Assembly (NCBI GenBank): GCA_964605145.1
Contig: CAZSBG010000008.1
Span: 33,392 to 97,391, forward strand
Source of the DNA: CAZSBG01 sp964605145
GTDB lineage: Bacteria; Zhuqueibacterota; Zhuqueibacteria; Thermofontimicrobiales; Thermofontimicrobiaceae
DNA: 64,000 nt
Direction of reading: 5' to 3'
The notes under the pieces are model-generated. The model saw only the letters and a program-made list of their open reading frames with translations. It made no database searches and was not told where the DNA came from. Positions 44,574-53,998 of this stretch are shown piece by piece. Numbering within the stretch: position 1 is the stretch's first letter; every line of letters starts with the position of its first letter. A program made the position numbers and the translations under genes.

Positions 44574-45061
44574 TAATTTCCAATACAACACCCATGATAA
44601 ATTTTTGCGCGATTGGGCGATTAGATATTTGGGAAAAATTATTTAGCCACGTTGTCATTCCTCGCGCTGTTCAGGTTGAATTGCATGAAAAATTAGATAT
44701 ATTCCCATGGTTAAATGATATTCACGAATCGAATTTCATTGAAGTGAGCAAAATTCAAGACCTCAAATTCTATAATTTATTGAAAGCTGATTTAGATGAA
44801 GGTGAAGCAGAAGTCATTACACTTGCATTTGAAGCTAACGCTAAACTGCTATTGTTGGACGAAATAGCAGCACGAAATATTGCCCAGGTTCATAATTTCC
44901 CTTTTATGGGATCTATAGGTTGTTTGCTGCTTGCAAAAAAGAAAAAAATTATTAATGGTATTCGTCCCTTGCTTGATGATATGCAATACAAAGCAAATTT
45001 TTGGATTAGTCGTAAACTATATGGAAAAATATTAACTGAAAGTGGAGAAGCTTTTCAATAG
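44570..45061 (+). CDS. DUF3368/PIN-domain putative toxin
   Basis: A 163-residue protein starting at ATG 44570, overlapping the UPF0175 stop. PIN-fold motifs are visible: SNTTPMINFCAIGRLDIWEKLF (described in part) at the N-terminus, the acidic LDEGEAEVITLAFE helix and LLLLDEIAARNIA. The first acidic position is Asn rather than Asp, a variant I recall as common in DUF3368 but did not check. PIN proteins cleave RNA in a metal-dependent manner when free of antitoxin. Together with the previous gene this is a VapBC-like pair of the UPF0175-DUF3368 type. It converges with the NtrC-type gene six bases downstream. Confidence 0.8.
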   Translation: MIISNTTPMINFCAIGRLDIWEKLFSHVVIPRAVQVELHEKLDIFPWLNDIHESNFIEVSKIQDLKFYNLLKADLDEGEAEVITLAFEANAKLLLLDEIAARNIAQVHNFPFMGSIGCLLLAKKKKIINGIRPLLDDMQYKANFWISRKLYGKILTESGEAFQ

Positions 45062-45067
45062 GAAACA

Positions 45068-46432
45068 CTATTTATTAGACACCCCCAACTTCTTCATCCG
45101 ATAAATCAGCACATGCCGCGGAATGTCCAACAATTTGGCGGCTCTGGTTTGGTTCCCGCCGGTTTTTTCAAGCGCGCTTCGAATGGCCTTTCGTTCAATA
45201 TCTCTCATGGTTGTGACGTCTTCACCAGAATTTTTCCTTTCAGCATTTGAAAATGATTTTTGAGTTTGCCGGATGGGCTGAAGCAGGTCTGGCGTAATAA
45301 CCGGCTCTTTGGAGATAACAATAGCCCGCTCAATGGTATTTTCCAGCTCGCGGATGTTGCCGGGCCAGTCATATTCCAGCAACATATCGATGGCTCCGCT
45401 GGTGATGCTGTATGGTTCATTTTTTCTATATTTGTTGACAAAGTGATCCGCCAAAAATGGAATGTCCTCTTTTCGTTCCCGCAAAGGAGGAATAACGATT
45501 GTAACCACATTGAGCCGATAGTACAAATCCTCTCTGAATTTACCGGCGGCAACCTGCTCATGAATATCTTTGTTTGTCGCGGCAACAACGCGCGCATCCA
45601 CCTTGATCGGTGTGGAATCGCCCACGCGCTCGAATTCCTTTTCCTGCAAAACGCGCAGCAGCCGCGCCTGCAAATCTTCTTTCAAATCACCAATCTCATC
45701 CAGAAAAATCGTGCTGCCATCGGCCAGTTGAAATTTGCCCTTCCGATCTTTGAGCGCCCCGGTGAAAGCGCCTCTGATATGTCCGAATAATTCGCTCTCC
45801 ATTAAATTTTCCGGGATGGATGGACAATTCACGGTAATGAGCGGATGATTTTTTCGGGGACTGTTGTAATGAATCGCGCGGGCAATGAGTTCCTTCCCGG
45901 TTCCGCTTTCTCCCTGAACCAGCACGGTCGCCTCACTTTCGGCAACGCGGCCGGTGAGCTTCAATACATCTTCCATGGCCGAACTTTTGCCGATCAGGTT
46001 TCCGAAATCATATTTCTGCAAAAGCTCGCCTCGGAGCTGCACATTTTCATGTTGAAGTTTCCGGAGCTGAATGGCTTTTTCGATGACAAACCGAAGCGTC
46101 TCTTTGCCGAACGGTTTGGTGAGATAATCATCCGCGCCGATGTGGCTGGCTTCGATGGCGTTATCCACCGTGCCGTAAGCGGTAATGATGATGAGAATGA
46201 CATTTTTATCGAATCTTCGGATGGTGGTCAGAACCTCCATGCCGTTGATGTCCGGCAATTGTAAATCAGTGATCAGAATATCAAAATCATTCTTTTCAAA
46301 CATGGCAAGCCCTGCCTGGCCGTTTATGGCCGTTGCTACCTGAAATCCCATCTGCTGTAATTGATAGGCCACGACCTTATTCAGGTTGATGTCATCATCG
46401 ATCAATAATATTTTATCATAGCTTTCAGGCAT
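45068..46432 (-). CDS. Sigma-54-dependent response regulator, NtrC family
   Basis: A 454-residue regulator. The receiver domain has phospho-acceptor Asp56. The AAA+ domain has Walker A GESGTGKE (174-181), the sigma-54-contacting GAFTGA (221-226) and Walker B IFLDE. The C-terminal Fis-type HTH has GGNQTRAAKLLDIPRHVLIYR. It activates sigma-54 promoters when phosphorylated by the kinase whose gene overlaps its start by eight bases. AGGAG lies six bases before the ATG. A sigma-54-like promoter was seen about 3 kb away, upstream of the KaiC-like gene. The rpoN gene is not in the window. Confidence 0.93.
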   Translation of the reverse strand: MPESYDKILLIDDDINLNKVVAYQLQQMGFQVATAINGQAGLAMFEKNDFDILITDLQLPDINGMEVLTTIRRFDKNVILIIITAYGTVDNAIEASHIGADDYLTKPFGKETLRFVIEKAIQLRKLQHENVQLRGELLQKYDFGNLIGKSSAMEDVLKLTGRVAESEATVLVQGESGTGKELIARAIHYNSPRKNHPLITVNCPSIPENLMESELFGHIRGAFTGALKDRKGKFQLADGSTIFLDEIGDLKEDLQARLLRVLQEKEFERVGDSTPIKVDARVVAATNKDIHEQVAAGKFREDLYYRLNVVTIVIPPLRERKEDIPFLADHFVNKYRKNEPYSITSGAIDMLLEYDWPGNIRELENTIERAIVISKEPVITPDLLQPIRQTQKSFSNAERKNSGEDVTTMRDIERKAIRSALEKTGGNQTRAAKLLDIPRHVLIYRMKKLGVSNK

Positions 46433-47579
46433 GACTTATCTCCTTTGGTATAGAAATGGTGAACTCTGTTCCCTGCAATGGCGTGCTTGTAACATCGATT
46501 TTCCATTTATTTTGATCGATAATTCGTTTGATGATATTCAGTCCCAAACCGGTGCCTGTATTTTTGGTAGTAAAAAACGGGGTAAATATTTTGTCGATAG
46601 TTTCCTGAGACATACCCTGCCCGGTATCGGCGACGGTTAATTGCACCGTATCGGATTTTCCTGCTGTTTGTGAAGGCATTTCTCTGCCGCGTATGATTAT
46701 CTCACCGCCACCCGGCATGGCGCTGATGGAGTTCAAAATTAAATTGATAAGAATCTGGCGAAGCTGATTTTCGTCCGCGATGATCTCTATGGGGTGGGAT
46801 GGAAAATCATGCTTGAAAACAACACCCTGCTTCTGGGCTTTATGATTGAGCAGATACATGACAGACCGCGAAATGAACGCAAGGTTACACGCCTGTTTTG
46901 TTAGTTGGGGCTTCCGTGCGAGGTTTAAATAATTTTCAACGACCTGGTTGAGCCGCTTTACCTCGCTGATCAATATGTCCATAAATTCCGAGCTCTTCCC
47001 GCTTTTGAAGCAGTCGTCTTTCAGGATTTCTACCACGCCCCAGATGGAGCCCAATGGATTTCTGACTTCGTGGGCCAGGCTGGCTGTCAATTCCCCCAAC
47101 ACCGATAGCCGTTCAGCCGCCCTGAGTTGATCTTCAATTTCCGCCAATTTATCCGATTGTTTTTTGAGCTGTTGATATGATTGATCCAGCTCCAGCGCAG
47201 CTTTTTGATATTTCTTGCGTTCTTCCCACTCGCGCTGGGCCAATTTCCCTGCAACCACGCCAATGACAAGATACATCACCATCTCTAAAAATCGGCTGAA
47301 GTTGTAAAGGAAATCACCGCCCCACTGAAAAACCACATGGGGAAAATACAAAACAATGATAATCGCAGCAGAGTAGAGCCCCCCTTTAAATTGAAAACGA
47401 TAGGCAGCCAGAATAATAGGCAGGTAAAAAACCGCGCGAAATAATTCGTGTAAATAATGAAGCCGCGTCGGCGTTGAATAGTGCAGAATTGCCACAATAA
47501 TAATTAGAAACCCAATAAGCGCCGCCCAGATCGCATCCTTTTTGGATTCTGAACCATTATTTGGGATTTCGTATTTCAT
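46425..47579 (-). CDS. Membrane sensor histidine kinase, NtrB-like partner
   Basis: A 384-residue kinase with four or so N-terminal transmembrane helices (about 18-110), a coiled coil (about 115-155), a DHp domain with SLAHEVRNPLGSIWG (His170) and a HATPase domain with INLILNSISAMPGGG and NTGTGLGLNIIKRI. There is no large periplasmic domain, so it may sense a membrane or intracellular signal. The 8-bp overlap with the following regulator indicates a two-gene operon. Confidence 0.9.
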   Translation of the reverse strand: MKYEIPNNGSESKKDAIWAALIGFLIIIVAILHYSTPTRLHYLHELFRAVFYLPIILAAYRFQFKGGLYSAAIIIVLYFPHVVFQWGGDFLYNFSRFLEMVMYLVIGVVAGKLAQREWEERKKYQKAALELDQSYQQLKKQSDKLAEIEDQLRAAERLSVLGELTASLAHEVRNPLGSIWGVVEILKDDCFKSGKSSEFMDILISEVKRLNQVVENYLNLARKPQLTKQACNLAFISRSVMYLLNHKAQKQGVVFKHDFPSHPIEIIADENQLRQILINLILNSISAMPGGGEIIIRGREMPSQTAGKSDTVQLTVADTGQGMSQETIDKIFTPFFTTKNTGTGLGLNIIKRIIDQNKWKIDVTSTPLQGTEFTISIPKEISHA

Positions 47580-47654
47580 TTGTATATTTCCCTGAGAAGC
47601 TTGATATTTAGTATTATTAAAGAGGCCATTAATAGTATTGCATTCTTAAATTTG

Positions 47655-47806
47655 TCATTCTGGAATCCGATGCTTTTTATCGGATTGAAGAATCTCTTAC
47701 CTTCTTACGCAGCGTGGCCATAGATTCCTGTATAGCTACATTAGACTTTCAATGATTACAGGCTATGCTTCTCCCGCAAAAAACGCGGGATCAGGAAGAC
47801 AGCCAA
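47655..47806 (-). repeat. Dispersed repeat family 3, inverted copy
   Basis: It begins TGTCATTCTGG on the plus strand. The reverse complement of its interior (GAAGCATAGCCTGT, then GTAGCTATACAGGAATC) matches 53999-54175. No ORF. The remaining spacer 47807-48022 shows nothing else. Confidence 0.6.
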
Positions 47807-48022
47807 TTTTTTTTCTGCATTACCAATTACAGCCGGATAAAAATATAAATTGATCTTTAAGCGATCAGCGATTGGAAAGCAAAATTTATTGAAAAATTAT
47901 TTTTAATCCAAACGGTCTTCTGTTTTTAGGATGACCGATGAACGCTGATAACAAATCGCTCAATTCAGGACTAATATAAAAATAAATCACAAAATAACAA
48001 ATGATTTTTTCTTCGGTATCGA

Positions 48023-48925
48023 TTAAGGCACCAAAAATATAATCGCTACACCGACGATTGCCAGTATCGTCCCGATAATCGCTCTCCATGAGATGTGATC
48101 TTTGAAAATCCAGCGGGTCAACGGAAGAAGAAAAATAGGCGGGAGTGCCATCAATGTGGAAGCAATGCCGATATTGGCGTATTTTATGGCGATCAGAGAA
48201 AACCAGATCCCCAAAAACGGGCCAACTACCGATCCGGCGATGATGGCATTGCGTGCAGAAGGAATTTTGAAAAATTTAAAATTGGAAATAACCTGTCCCC
48301 TCATCAATGTTACGATCCAGAAAACGATTGTCGCTGAAACGATTCGGATGAAATTTGCCGATAGCGCCGGAAAATCTCCGCCCAATCCTTTCTTGGCGGT
48401 GACAAGCGCCACAGCCTGACCAATGGCGCCACCCATGGCACACAAAACTCCCAAAAGATGGTGCCTCGGACCGACTCTTGAATCGATTGGCTGCCGTTCC
48501 AAAATGACCCAGGCAATACCGACGACGGTGAGCAGAATGGCGATGATCTCGGACAGGGATAAAATTTCACTCAAAAATATCCATGCCAACAACGTAGAAA
48601 TAATGGGAACGAGAGACATGACCAACATGGATAATCGCGCGCCAATGAATACAAAGGCCTGGAAAAGCAATCCGTCACCAAGAATTAAACCGATGAGACC
48701 GGAAAGTCCCAGCCAGAACCAGCGATAAAGTTCTGCCTGTACAGGGATAAATGTTCCATACATGAAATAGTGGAAAATTAAAAGGAAAATTGTTGCAAAA
48801 AGAAGACGAGTTCGGTTGACAATGAGAGAGCCAACGTGGCGACCGGCAATCGTGAAAAAAATAGAAGTGGAAGTCCAAAGCAAAGCAGTGAAAAGCGCGG
48901 CGAACTCACCAATATATGTATTCAA
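48023..48925 (-). CDS. EamA/DMT-family drug or metabolite transporter
   Basis: A ten-helix membrane protein of the DMT superfamily with two EamA halves (about residues 5-140 and 160-300). The characteristic SLVPIISTLLAWIFLSEILS and LMALPPIFLLPLTRWIFKDHISW segments lie at each half's end, and IGTILAIVGVAIIFL is terminal. It probably exports or imports a small metabolite; the substrate is unknown. I chose TTG 48925, which has GGGGAG four bases upstream; an ATG at 49009 would add 28 polar residues that are unlikely for this family. It stands alone between repeat elements. Confidence 0.82.
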   Translation of the reverse strand: MNTYIGEFAALFTALLWTSTSIFFTIAGRHVGSLIVNRTRLLFATIFLLIFHYFMYGTFIPVQAELYRWFWLGLSGLIGLILGDGLLFQAFVFIGARLSMLVMSLVPIISTLLAWIFLSEILSLSEIIAILLTVVGIAWVILERQPIDSRVGPRHHLLGVLCAMGGAIGQAVALVTAKKGLGGDFPALSANFIRIVSATIVFWIVTLMRGQVISNFKFFKIPSARNAIIAGSVVGPFLGIWFSLIAIKYANIGIASTLMALPPIFLLPLTRWIFKDHISWRAIIGTILAIVGVAIIFLVP

Positions 48926-49095
48926 GAAGCTCCCCTGGTTTGAAATAAGTATTTTTTGATCAAGTTTCTCAATATACGGATAGTGAATTAGAAAATCAAT
49001 CTTTTTCATGAATAAAATTATAGAATTAGATCGGCCAGGAAGGCAAAAATCATCGGTAATCGGATTAGTACTACTTAGTCAGATTGCACTTTTTC

Positions 49096-49357
49096 TGTCA
49101 TTTCCGCTGGACTTTACCCGGGGTACTTCCGTTGGTCGCCTTCGCGTTTTTTGTCGTAGATCCGCATCTTTTTGGAGAACAGGAATCTCATTCTATATCG
49201 CGAGGAGATTCCCGCTGAAAGAAAAGTCTGCTTTCATCTAAAAATATAATGCAACTTTACAGGCATGCGGCTGAAAGGAGTGCCTGTGGTACGGGAATGA
49301 CAACAATAGTGAAATATTATCTTGCATTTTGAATCCATTTGTAATTTGACTATGTAG
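49096..49357 (-). repeat. Dispersed repeat family 2, inverted copy with an extra segment
   Basis: Reverse complement of 43561-43767, from CTGTCATTTCCG to GGGAATGACA and on to the outer CTATGTAG. About 60 bp extra (around 49215-49262, containing GAAAGAAAAGTCTGCTTTC) lies in the middle. An apparent ORF across it (49008-49241) is not considered real. Confidence 0.75.
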
Positions 49358-49537
49358 GATTATTCGTTATATCTTATCGGTTCAATAAAAATAGGTTGGC
49401 ATGCAACGCGCTTTCATTCTCAATTCGAGAAAAAATCTCATATCGAAATTTAAAAGAGAAGGTTTGGCTGATTCTTTGAAATAATAGAATTAGTTTAAAT
49501 AAATGTAATTAAATGAGATAATGGGCTTGGTAAATTG

Positions 49538-49553
49538 TGGCACGAAAAATGTA
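49538..49553 (+). promoter_or_regulatory. Sigma-54-like promoter
   Basis: TGGCACG (49538-49544) is a full -24 match. Ten bases after the GG lies GT instead of GC, in AATGTA, for the -12 element. It is about 50 nt upstream of ATG 49602. Confidence 0.45.
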
Positions 49554-49601
49554 TTAGAAAGGGTGAAATCAATTGAACATTAAATTAAATTTAGGCATAG
49601 A

Positions 49602-50375
49602 ATGAATATGATGAACAAGACAGTGACACTGAAATCCACAGGAATAAATTCGATTGATAATACATGGGGCGGTTTTTACAATGGCAGCACCTACGTGATT
49701 AATGGACCAGAGAAATCGGGCAGAACATCGTTAGCATTGCAGTACGCCTATCACGCTGCATTGAGAGGTGAGGTTGTTGTTTTGTTTACCGATGTGAGAC
49801 CGAGGAAGCTGATTGTTGCTGCGCATTCACAAGGCATGAATATTCAACCGTTAATTGAAAATAACAAGTTGATTATCCTACGCATGGCCCCGTTGCGAAT
49901 GTCAGAAGATATCGATGACCGTGACGTGTATTTATCGGAATTTCTTTTTGATATTCTTAAAGCAGCCAATGAATTCAAGCCTTCAAGCGTTATTTTTGAT
50001 GAATTGACACCCTACATGGATTTCAATGACAAAGATTCGTTTTTGGATATTTTCAATGAGATTATTGAAAGCCTGGAAGATATGCTGATCACCAGCATTT
50101 TCATCGTACAGGATGATGTCGCATTTGATAACGGCTCTATTCATAAAGAATTGGAAAATATCGCCACAGGTAACATCCGGTTAGGCAAAGAAGAGAGCAA
50201 TTCCCAGGCTGAAAAATCAGATAATCGGATGCGAGTTATCTCCAATGCCGGCTGCTGTGACGAAGTGAAAAATAACAGTCACGACATGATTGAAGTGAAT
50301 GCCGCGGCTGATGGGAATATTGAAATTACCCCCCAGGTAAGCGAACAGGAAATTAAAATCGCTGCAATGGCATAA
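49602..50375 (+). CDS. KaiC/RAD55-like RecA-fold ATPase, orphan
   Basis: A 257-residue protein with a KaiC-type opening (TGINSIDNTWGGFYNGSTYVINGP), a Walker A GPEKSGRT in which the usual Lys is Arg, a strand-helix ATPase core and Walker B SSVIFDEL. After about residue 200 it has an acidic, low-complexity tail. RAD55/KaiC-like proteins act in signalling, gas-vesicle or motility control; this subtype is not assigned. The K-to-R change (AGA for AAA) may weaken hydrolysis. A sigma-54-like promoter lies upstream and a MITE-like element begins six bases after the stop. The exopolysaccharide cluster follows. Confidence 0.7.
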   Translation: MNMMNKTVTLKSTGINSIDNTWGGFYNGSTYVINGPEKSGRTSLALQYAYHAALRGEVVVLFTDVRPRKLIVAAHSQGMNIQPLIENNKLIILRMAPLRMSEDIDDRDVYLSEFLFDILKAANEFKPSSVIFDELTPYMDFNDKDSFLDIFNEIIESLEDMLITSIFIVQDDVAFDNGSIHKELENIATGNIRLGKEESNSQAEKSDNRMRVISNAGCCDEVKNNSHDMIEVNAAADGNIEITPQVSEQEIKIAAMA

Positions 50376-50380
50376 TATTC

Positions 50381-50550
50381 TTAACCTGGATTATTCATTG
50401 TAATGCATTAAGGAATCCAGGTAGCCTGAATGGTACTTAATTCAGAATTCATTATATCTAACTTTGTTAAATTTCATATATCTGATTAATTTCATTCATA
50501 ACATTAAGTTAAATATCTATTGTTTGAAATTTGTGAATAATTCAGGTTAA
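50381..50550 (-). repeat. MITE-like element, family 1, copy D (170 bp, inverted)
   Basis: Reverse complement of copy A. Same length, with ends TTAACCTGGATTATTCA and TGAATAATTCAGGTTAA. The inner CCTGGATT ... AATCCAGG can form a hairpin that may act as a terminator for the KaiC-like gene. The rest of the spacer (50551-50847) shows nothing else. Confidence 0.85.
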
Positions 50551-50847
50551 ATTCCATTGCATTTTTCTGCACGAACTTCATGAATTTTTCTTCTCAATCT
50601 TCTTTTTTTTCTCCAGGTGTCTCCTTAATTATGTTTGAAAGCAAGCTTTGCATACAAATTCCGTGATAAAGAAATCGGTTGGTCAAACTGAAAAACTATA
50701 CGGTATGTGCATTGATTATATTTTGTGTTTTTTTATGAGTTGCAATATTTCTCACATTCTTTCGGGCAAATTTATCGACAAGCTAATGATTTTATTTATT
50801 ATGCCGAATGAATACGTATATATGGCGCAACACTTCTTCATCAAAAA

Positions 50848-53736
50848 ATGAGAACAATAATGAGCAATCGCACCATTCTTATATTGTGGCTATTGGGCCT
50901 GTTTTTCAGCGTGCATGCACAGACAAGTCCCAATTCTCTGAAGCACGAAGCAGCGAAACACATGACTGCCGGTCGGTTTGGTGAAGCAATTTCCATTCTC
51001 AGTGAACTGATATCCCATTATCCTGACTTGGCGGACGCGTATAATTTGCGGGGACAATGTTATGAAAAACGATCGCAGTTCCGTTATGCTGTAATTGATT
51101 TTAGACAGGCTGTAAAATTAGCCCCTGATAATAATACATACCAAAACAATCTGAATCGCGCCCAAAAGCAACATGAAGAAATCGTCACAAAGAAGATCGA
51201 AAAATTAAAACGCGAGTTAATGATCAATCCCAAATTAACCCAGCATTATTTTGCCATCGGTCAAAGCTATGAAGAATTAGATCTATGGGAGGAGGCAGAA
51301 AATTGGTACAGCAGGTATTTTGATTTGACAGAGGTGAGTTCGGACAAAGTCATTCGCTATGCTGAAATATTGGCGAATAACAATCGACTGAAAAAGGGTG
51401 AAGAAATTCTCCTGAAATTTGTGAACCGGTTTCCTAATGATTATAAACTCATCAGTCGCTACGGATATTTTTTAATGTGGCTTGGAAAGTATAACCAGGC
51501 TGTCAAAACATTCGAGCGCGCCCTGGAACTGAGGCCATTTTACAAGGAAGCCCAGGACGGATTGGCACAGGCAAAGGCAGGGCCGCAAAAGCTGAATAAT
51601 GCGACTGGAAATGGGCAGAGCGCCGGTCACGCGGGGGGCGCTACCCCAAAATCGCGAATCGAACGATATTTGGGTGAATTGGATAAAAATCCCAAAAATA
51701 ATAAAATTCGCTGGAAACTCATTCGCGAATTGATGGACGAACAAAACTATGAAGGGGCGGCTGAACATATAGCACTCTATGAAAAATTCAGTGATACAGC
51801 ATCCCTGCCGCTGATGAAGTCGATAAAGGACAGCCTGAATCAAATTTTAATATCTGATTATTCTGACAGATTTGAAGCCGATCCGACCGATGCGAAAATT
51901 GTGATGCGGCTGACAACCTATTACAACAACATCGGTTCTCATGAAAATGCCATTAAGGTCATGGCCAGGTATTTCGACGGAGTATCACTGGAGGCTGATC
52001 CAACGATGGCCTTTCGCTATGCTCAGCATTGCGCCTGGTACGGGAACCTCGATACTGCCCGTGATGTGCTGGAGACATTGCTTGTCACTGATCCGAATAA
52101 TATTGATTATCAATTGCTGCTGGGACAGGTGCTGGTATGGTCGAATAATGACCTTGACGCAGCGCAAAACTATCTGGAGAATGTCCACAACCATCTGCCC
52201 CGGAACGTTTTCGCCATGCTCACGCTATCTTCGCTGCACATCGCAAAACAGGAACTGGAACGGGCAAATGAATATTTGCAATTGGCCAAAGCGGTGGACC
52301 CGGAAAACAAAGAAATCGCGTCAGTTGAAAAATATTATAAATCCGAATTGCAGGCTGCATCACAGCGAAAGGTTTTCAATATACTGCAGCAGGGCAGGGA
52401 ATTGATTGTTCAGCAAAAATATGAAGAGGCGTTGGAGAAGTTCGATTCCTATTTTGCCCGGGTGATTCATCCGCAACGATCGGTTCGCGTGGAGTATGCT
52501 GAATTGAATATCAGCCTGAAAAATTTGGAGAAAGCGATCGAAATATATGATAATTTGCTTGATGAAAAGTATGATTTCGGTATTGCGATGCGCCGGGCGA
52601 AAGCATTGCTCTGGAATGATGAACTGAATCGGGCTCAAACAGAATTCGAGAAGCTCTGTCAGCAGCAGCCGGACCATTTCGAATGCCGCCTCTTTTATGC
52701 CGATACATTTCTTCGCCTTAAAGAATTTGGCCGGGCGCGCACGCTGTACAAAAATCTGTTAGCTGAAGATTTGAATTCGGAGCAGAAAGAAATGGTGAAG
52801 ACGCGGTTCGGCTATTTGCCAAAATCCGGGGCTGCAAAGCTGTTCTCTCACATTCCGAATCATATTGGTCTGAAACCGGTGGCGAATTATTATTCGGATA
52901 ACCAGAATTTTCAAATCCAGCATTTAGGCGGAAGTTTTCATGTTGGAATATTCCCGTTTCTGACAACCGCAGCTTCGTTCATTCAGGCGAGAGTCAATGC
53001 TGAAGACCAAAGCCGAAATTTCAACACGTTCAAGGGCCGGCTGATGGTAAAGCTTTCCGAGCACCTGTCGCTGAACAGCGGGTATGGCATCCTCAATACC
53101 GCTGATGAAAGCGGTCGCGCTGTTTACGATGCATCGCTTTCATTCAAAATGGACAAAACGCTGACTGCGTCCCTGTATCACCAAAATACCGATGGTGCGC
53201 TTATTTTGTATTCTCCGTTTCTGGTCGACAGGCGGTTCGATGTGGATTTTTACAAATTCACCGGCACATATCAGAGCGATTCAAAAATTATTTTGGCCGG
53301 GCATTTTAGTTATCTGTCCATTTCCGACGGCAACAAGGGAAATGAAATATTAATGCGAATCGGGAAAGGATTTTTTCAGACTCTGACCTTTGGTTATGAG
53401 ACCCAGTACCTGAATTACAAATACCTTGCCCCGCCAGTACCCGGTGGTAATTCGTGGCAGGGACTTTATTATTCACCACAAAATCTCGATTCCCATTCCC
53501 TGTGGACGGAATGGAAGCCGGCGATTTCAGACAAAGTGGATATGCGCTTCAGCGGTAAACTGGGGTACTTGCCGGCACTGGATATCATTCTCCGGCAGTT
53601 CGATGTCGTTGCTAAATATCAGCCGGCCAAACGACTAATTATCAATGCGCAATTGAGCGCCGGCAGCTCGTTTCGTTTTGATTCCAGTTATAATTATTTT
53701 TCCGGCGCCCTTTCGGCGTATTGGAGTATTTATTAA
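50848..53736 (+). CDS. TPR protein with C-terminal outer-membrane beta-barrel, probable polysaccharide exporter
   Basis: A 962-residue exported protein. The signal peptide ends near VHAQT (ATG 50860 is an alternative start). About residues 28-650 consist of tetratricopeptide repeats (for instance AAKHMTAGRFGEAISILSEL and YGYFLMWLGKYNQAVKTFERAL). About 670-962 are amphipathic strands rich in aromatics, ending in a terminal aromatic residue (LSAYWSIY), like an outer-membrane barrel. This is the layout of PgaA, BcsC and PelB, which export biofilm polysaccharides. A GT2 gene follows 500 nt downstream, supporting that role. The exact polymer is unknown. Confidence 0.75.
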   Translation: MRTIMSNRTILILWLLGLFFSVHAQTSPNSLKHEAAKHMTAGRFGEAISILSELISHYPDLADAYNLRGQCYEKRSQFRYAVIDFRQAVKLAPDNNTYQNNLNRAQKQHEEIVTKKIEKLKRELMINPKLTQHYFAIGQSYEELDLWEEAENWYSRYFDLTEVSSDKVIRYAEILANNNRLKKGEEILLKFVNRFPNDYKLISRYGYFLMWLGKYNQAVKTFERALELRPFYKEAQDGLAQAKAGPQKLNNATGNGQSAGHAGGATPKSRIERYLGELDKNPKNNKIRWKLIRELMDEQNYEGAAEHIALYEKFSDTASLPLMKSIKDSLNQILISDYSDRFEADPTDAKIVMRLTTYYNNIGSHENAIKVMARYFDGVSLEADPTMAFRYAQHCAWYGNLDTARDVLETLLVTDPNNIDYQLLLGQVLVWSNNDLDAAQNYLENVHNHLPRNVFAMLTLSSLHIAKQELERANEYLQLAKAVDPENKEIASVEKYYKSELQAASQRKVFNILQQGRELIVQQKYEEALEKFDSYFARVIHPQRSVRVEYAELNISLKNLEKAIEIYDNLLDEKYDFGIAMRRAKALLWNDELNRAQTEFEKLCQQQPDHFECRLFYADTFLRLKEFGRARTLYKNLLAEDLNSEQKEMVKTRFGYLPKSGAAKLFSHIPNHIGLKPVANYYSDNQNFQIQHLGGSFHVGIFPFLTTAASFIQARVNAEDQSRNFNTFKGRLMVKLSEHLSLNSGYGILNTADESGRAVYDASLSFKMDKTLTASLYHQNTDGALILYSPFLVDRRFDVDFYKFTGTYQSDSKIILAGHFSYLSISDGNKGNEILMRIGKGFFQTLTFGYETQYLNYKYLAPPVPGGNSWQGLYYSPQNLDSHSLWTEWKPAISDKVDMRFSGKLGYLPALDIILRQFDVVAKYQPAKRLIINAQLSAGSSFRFDSSYNYFSGALSAYWSIY

Positions 53737-53755
53737 TCCGGTTTGAAGGGCTGGC

Positions 53756-53947
53756 ATTACATAGTCAATATACAGAGCATTTAACCAGCAGCCATTGTCA
53801 TTCCCGTATCACAGGCATTCCCTTCGGTCACATGTTTCCGGCGGGAATCTCCATGCTATTTAGAGTGAGATTCCTGTCCTCCAAAAAGATGGCGGATCTA
53901 CGACAAAAAACACGCGGGCGACCGAAGGAAGTCCAGAGGAAATGACA
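53756..53947 (+). repeat. Dispersed repeat family 2, copy 3
   Basis: Same order as 43561-43767: TACATAGTCAA, TGTCATTCCCGTATCACAGGC, CCTCCAAAAAGATGGCGGAT, GCGACCGAAGGAAGTCCAG, AATGACA. An apparent ORF through it (53721-53945) is rejected. Confidence 0.8.
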
Positions 53948-53998
53948 TAAAAAAGTAATTTAAGTAGTCTGTCCGAAAACTACTAATTTTAAAGTTTT

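Noticed and set aside
49008..49241. 77-codon open frame
   Set aside because: Runs across the inverted family 2 repeat; no ribosome-binding site or family match.
53721..53945. 74-codon open frame
   Set aside because: Translation of the family 2 repeat, overlapping the end of the exporter gene.
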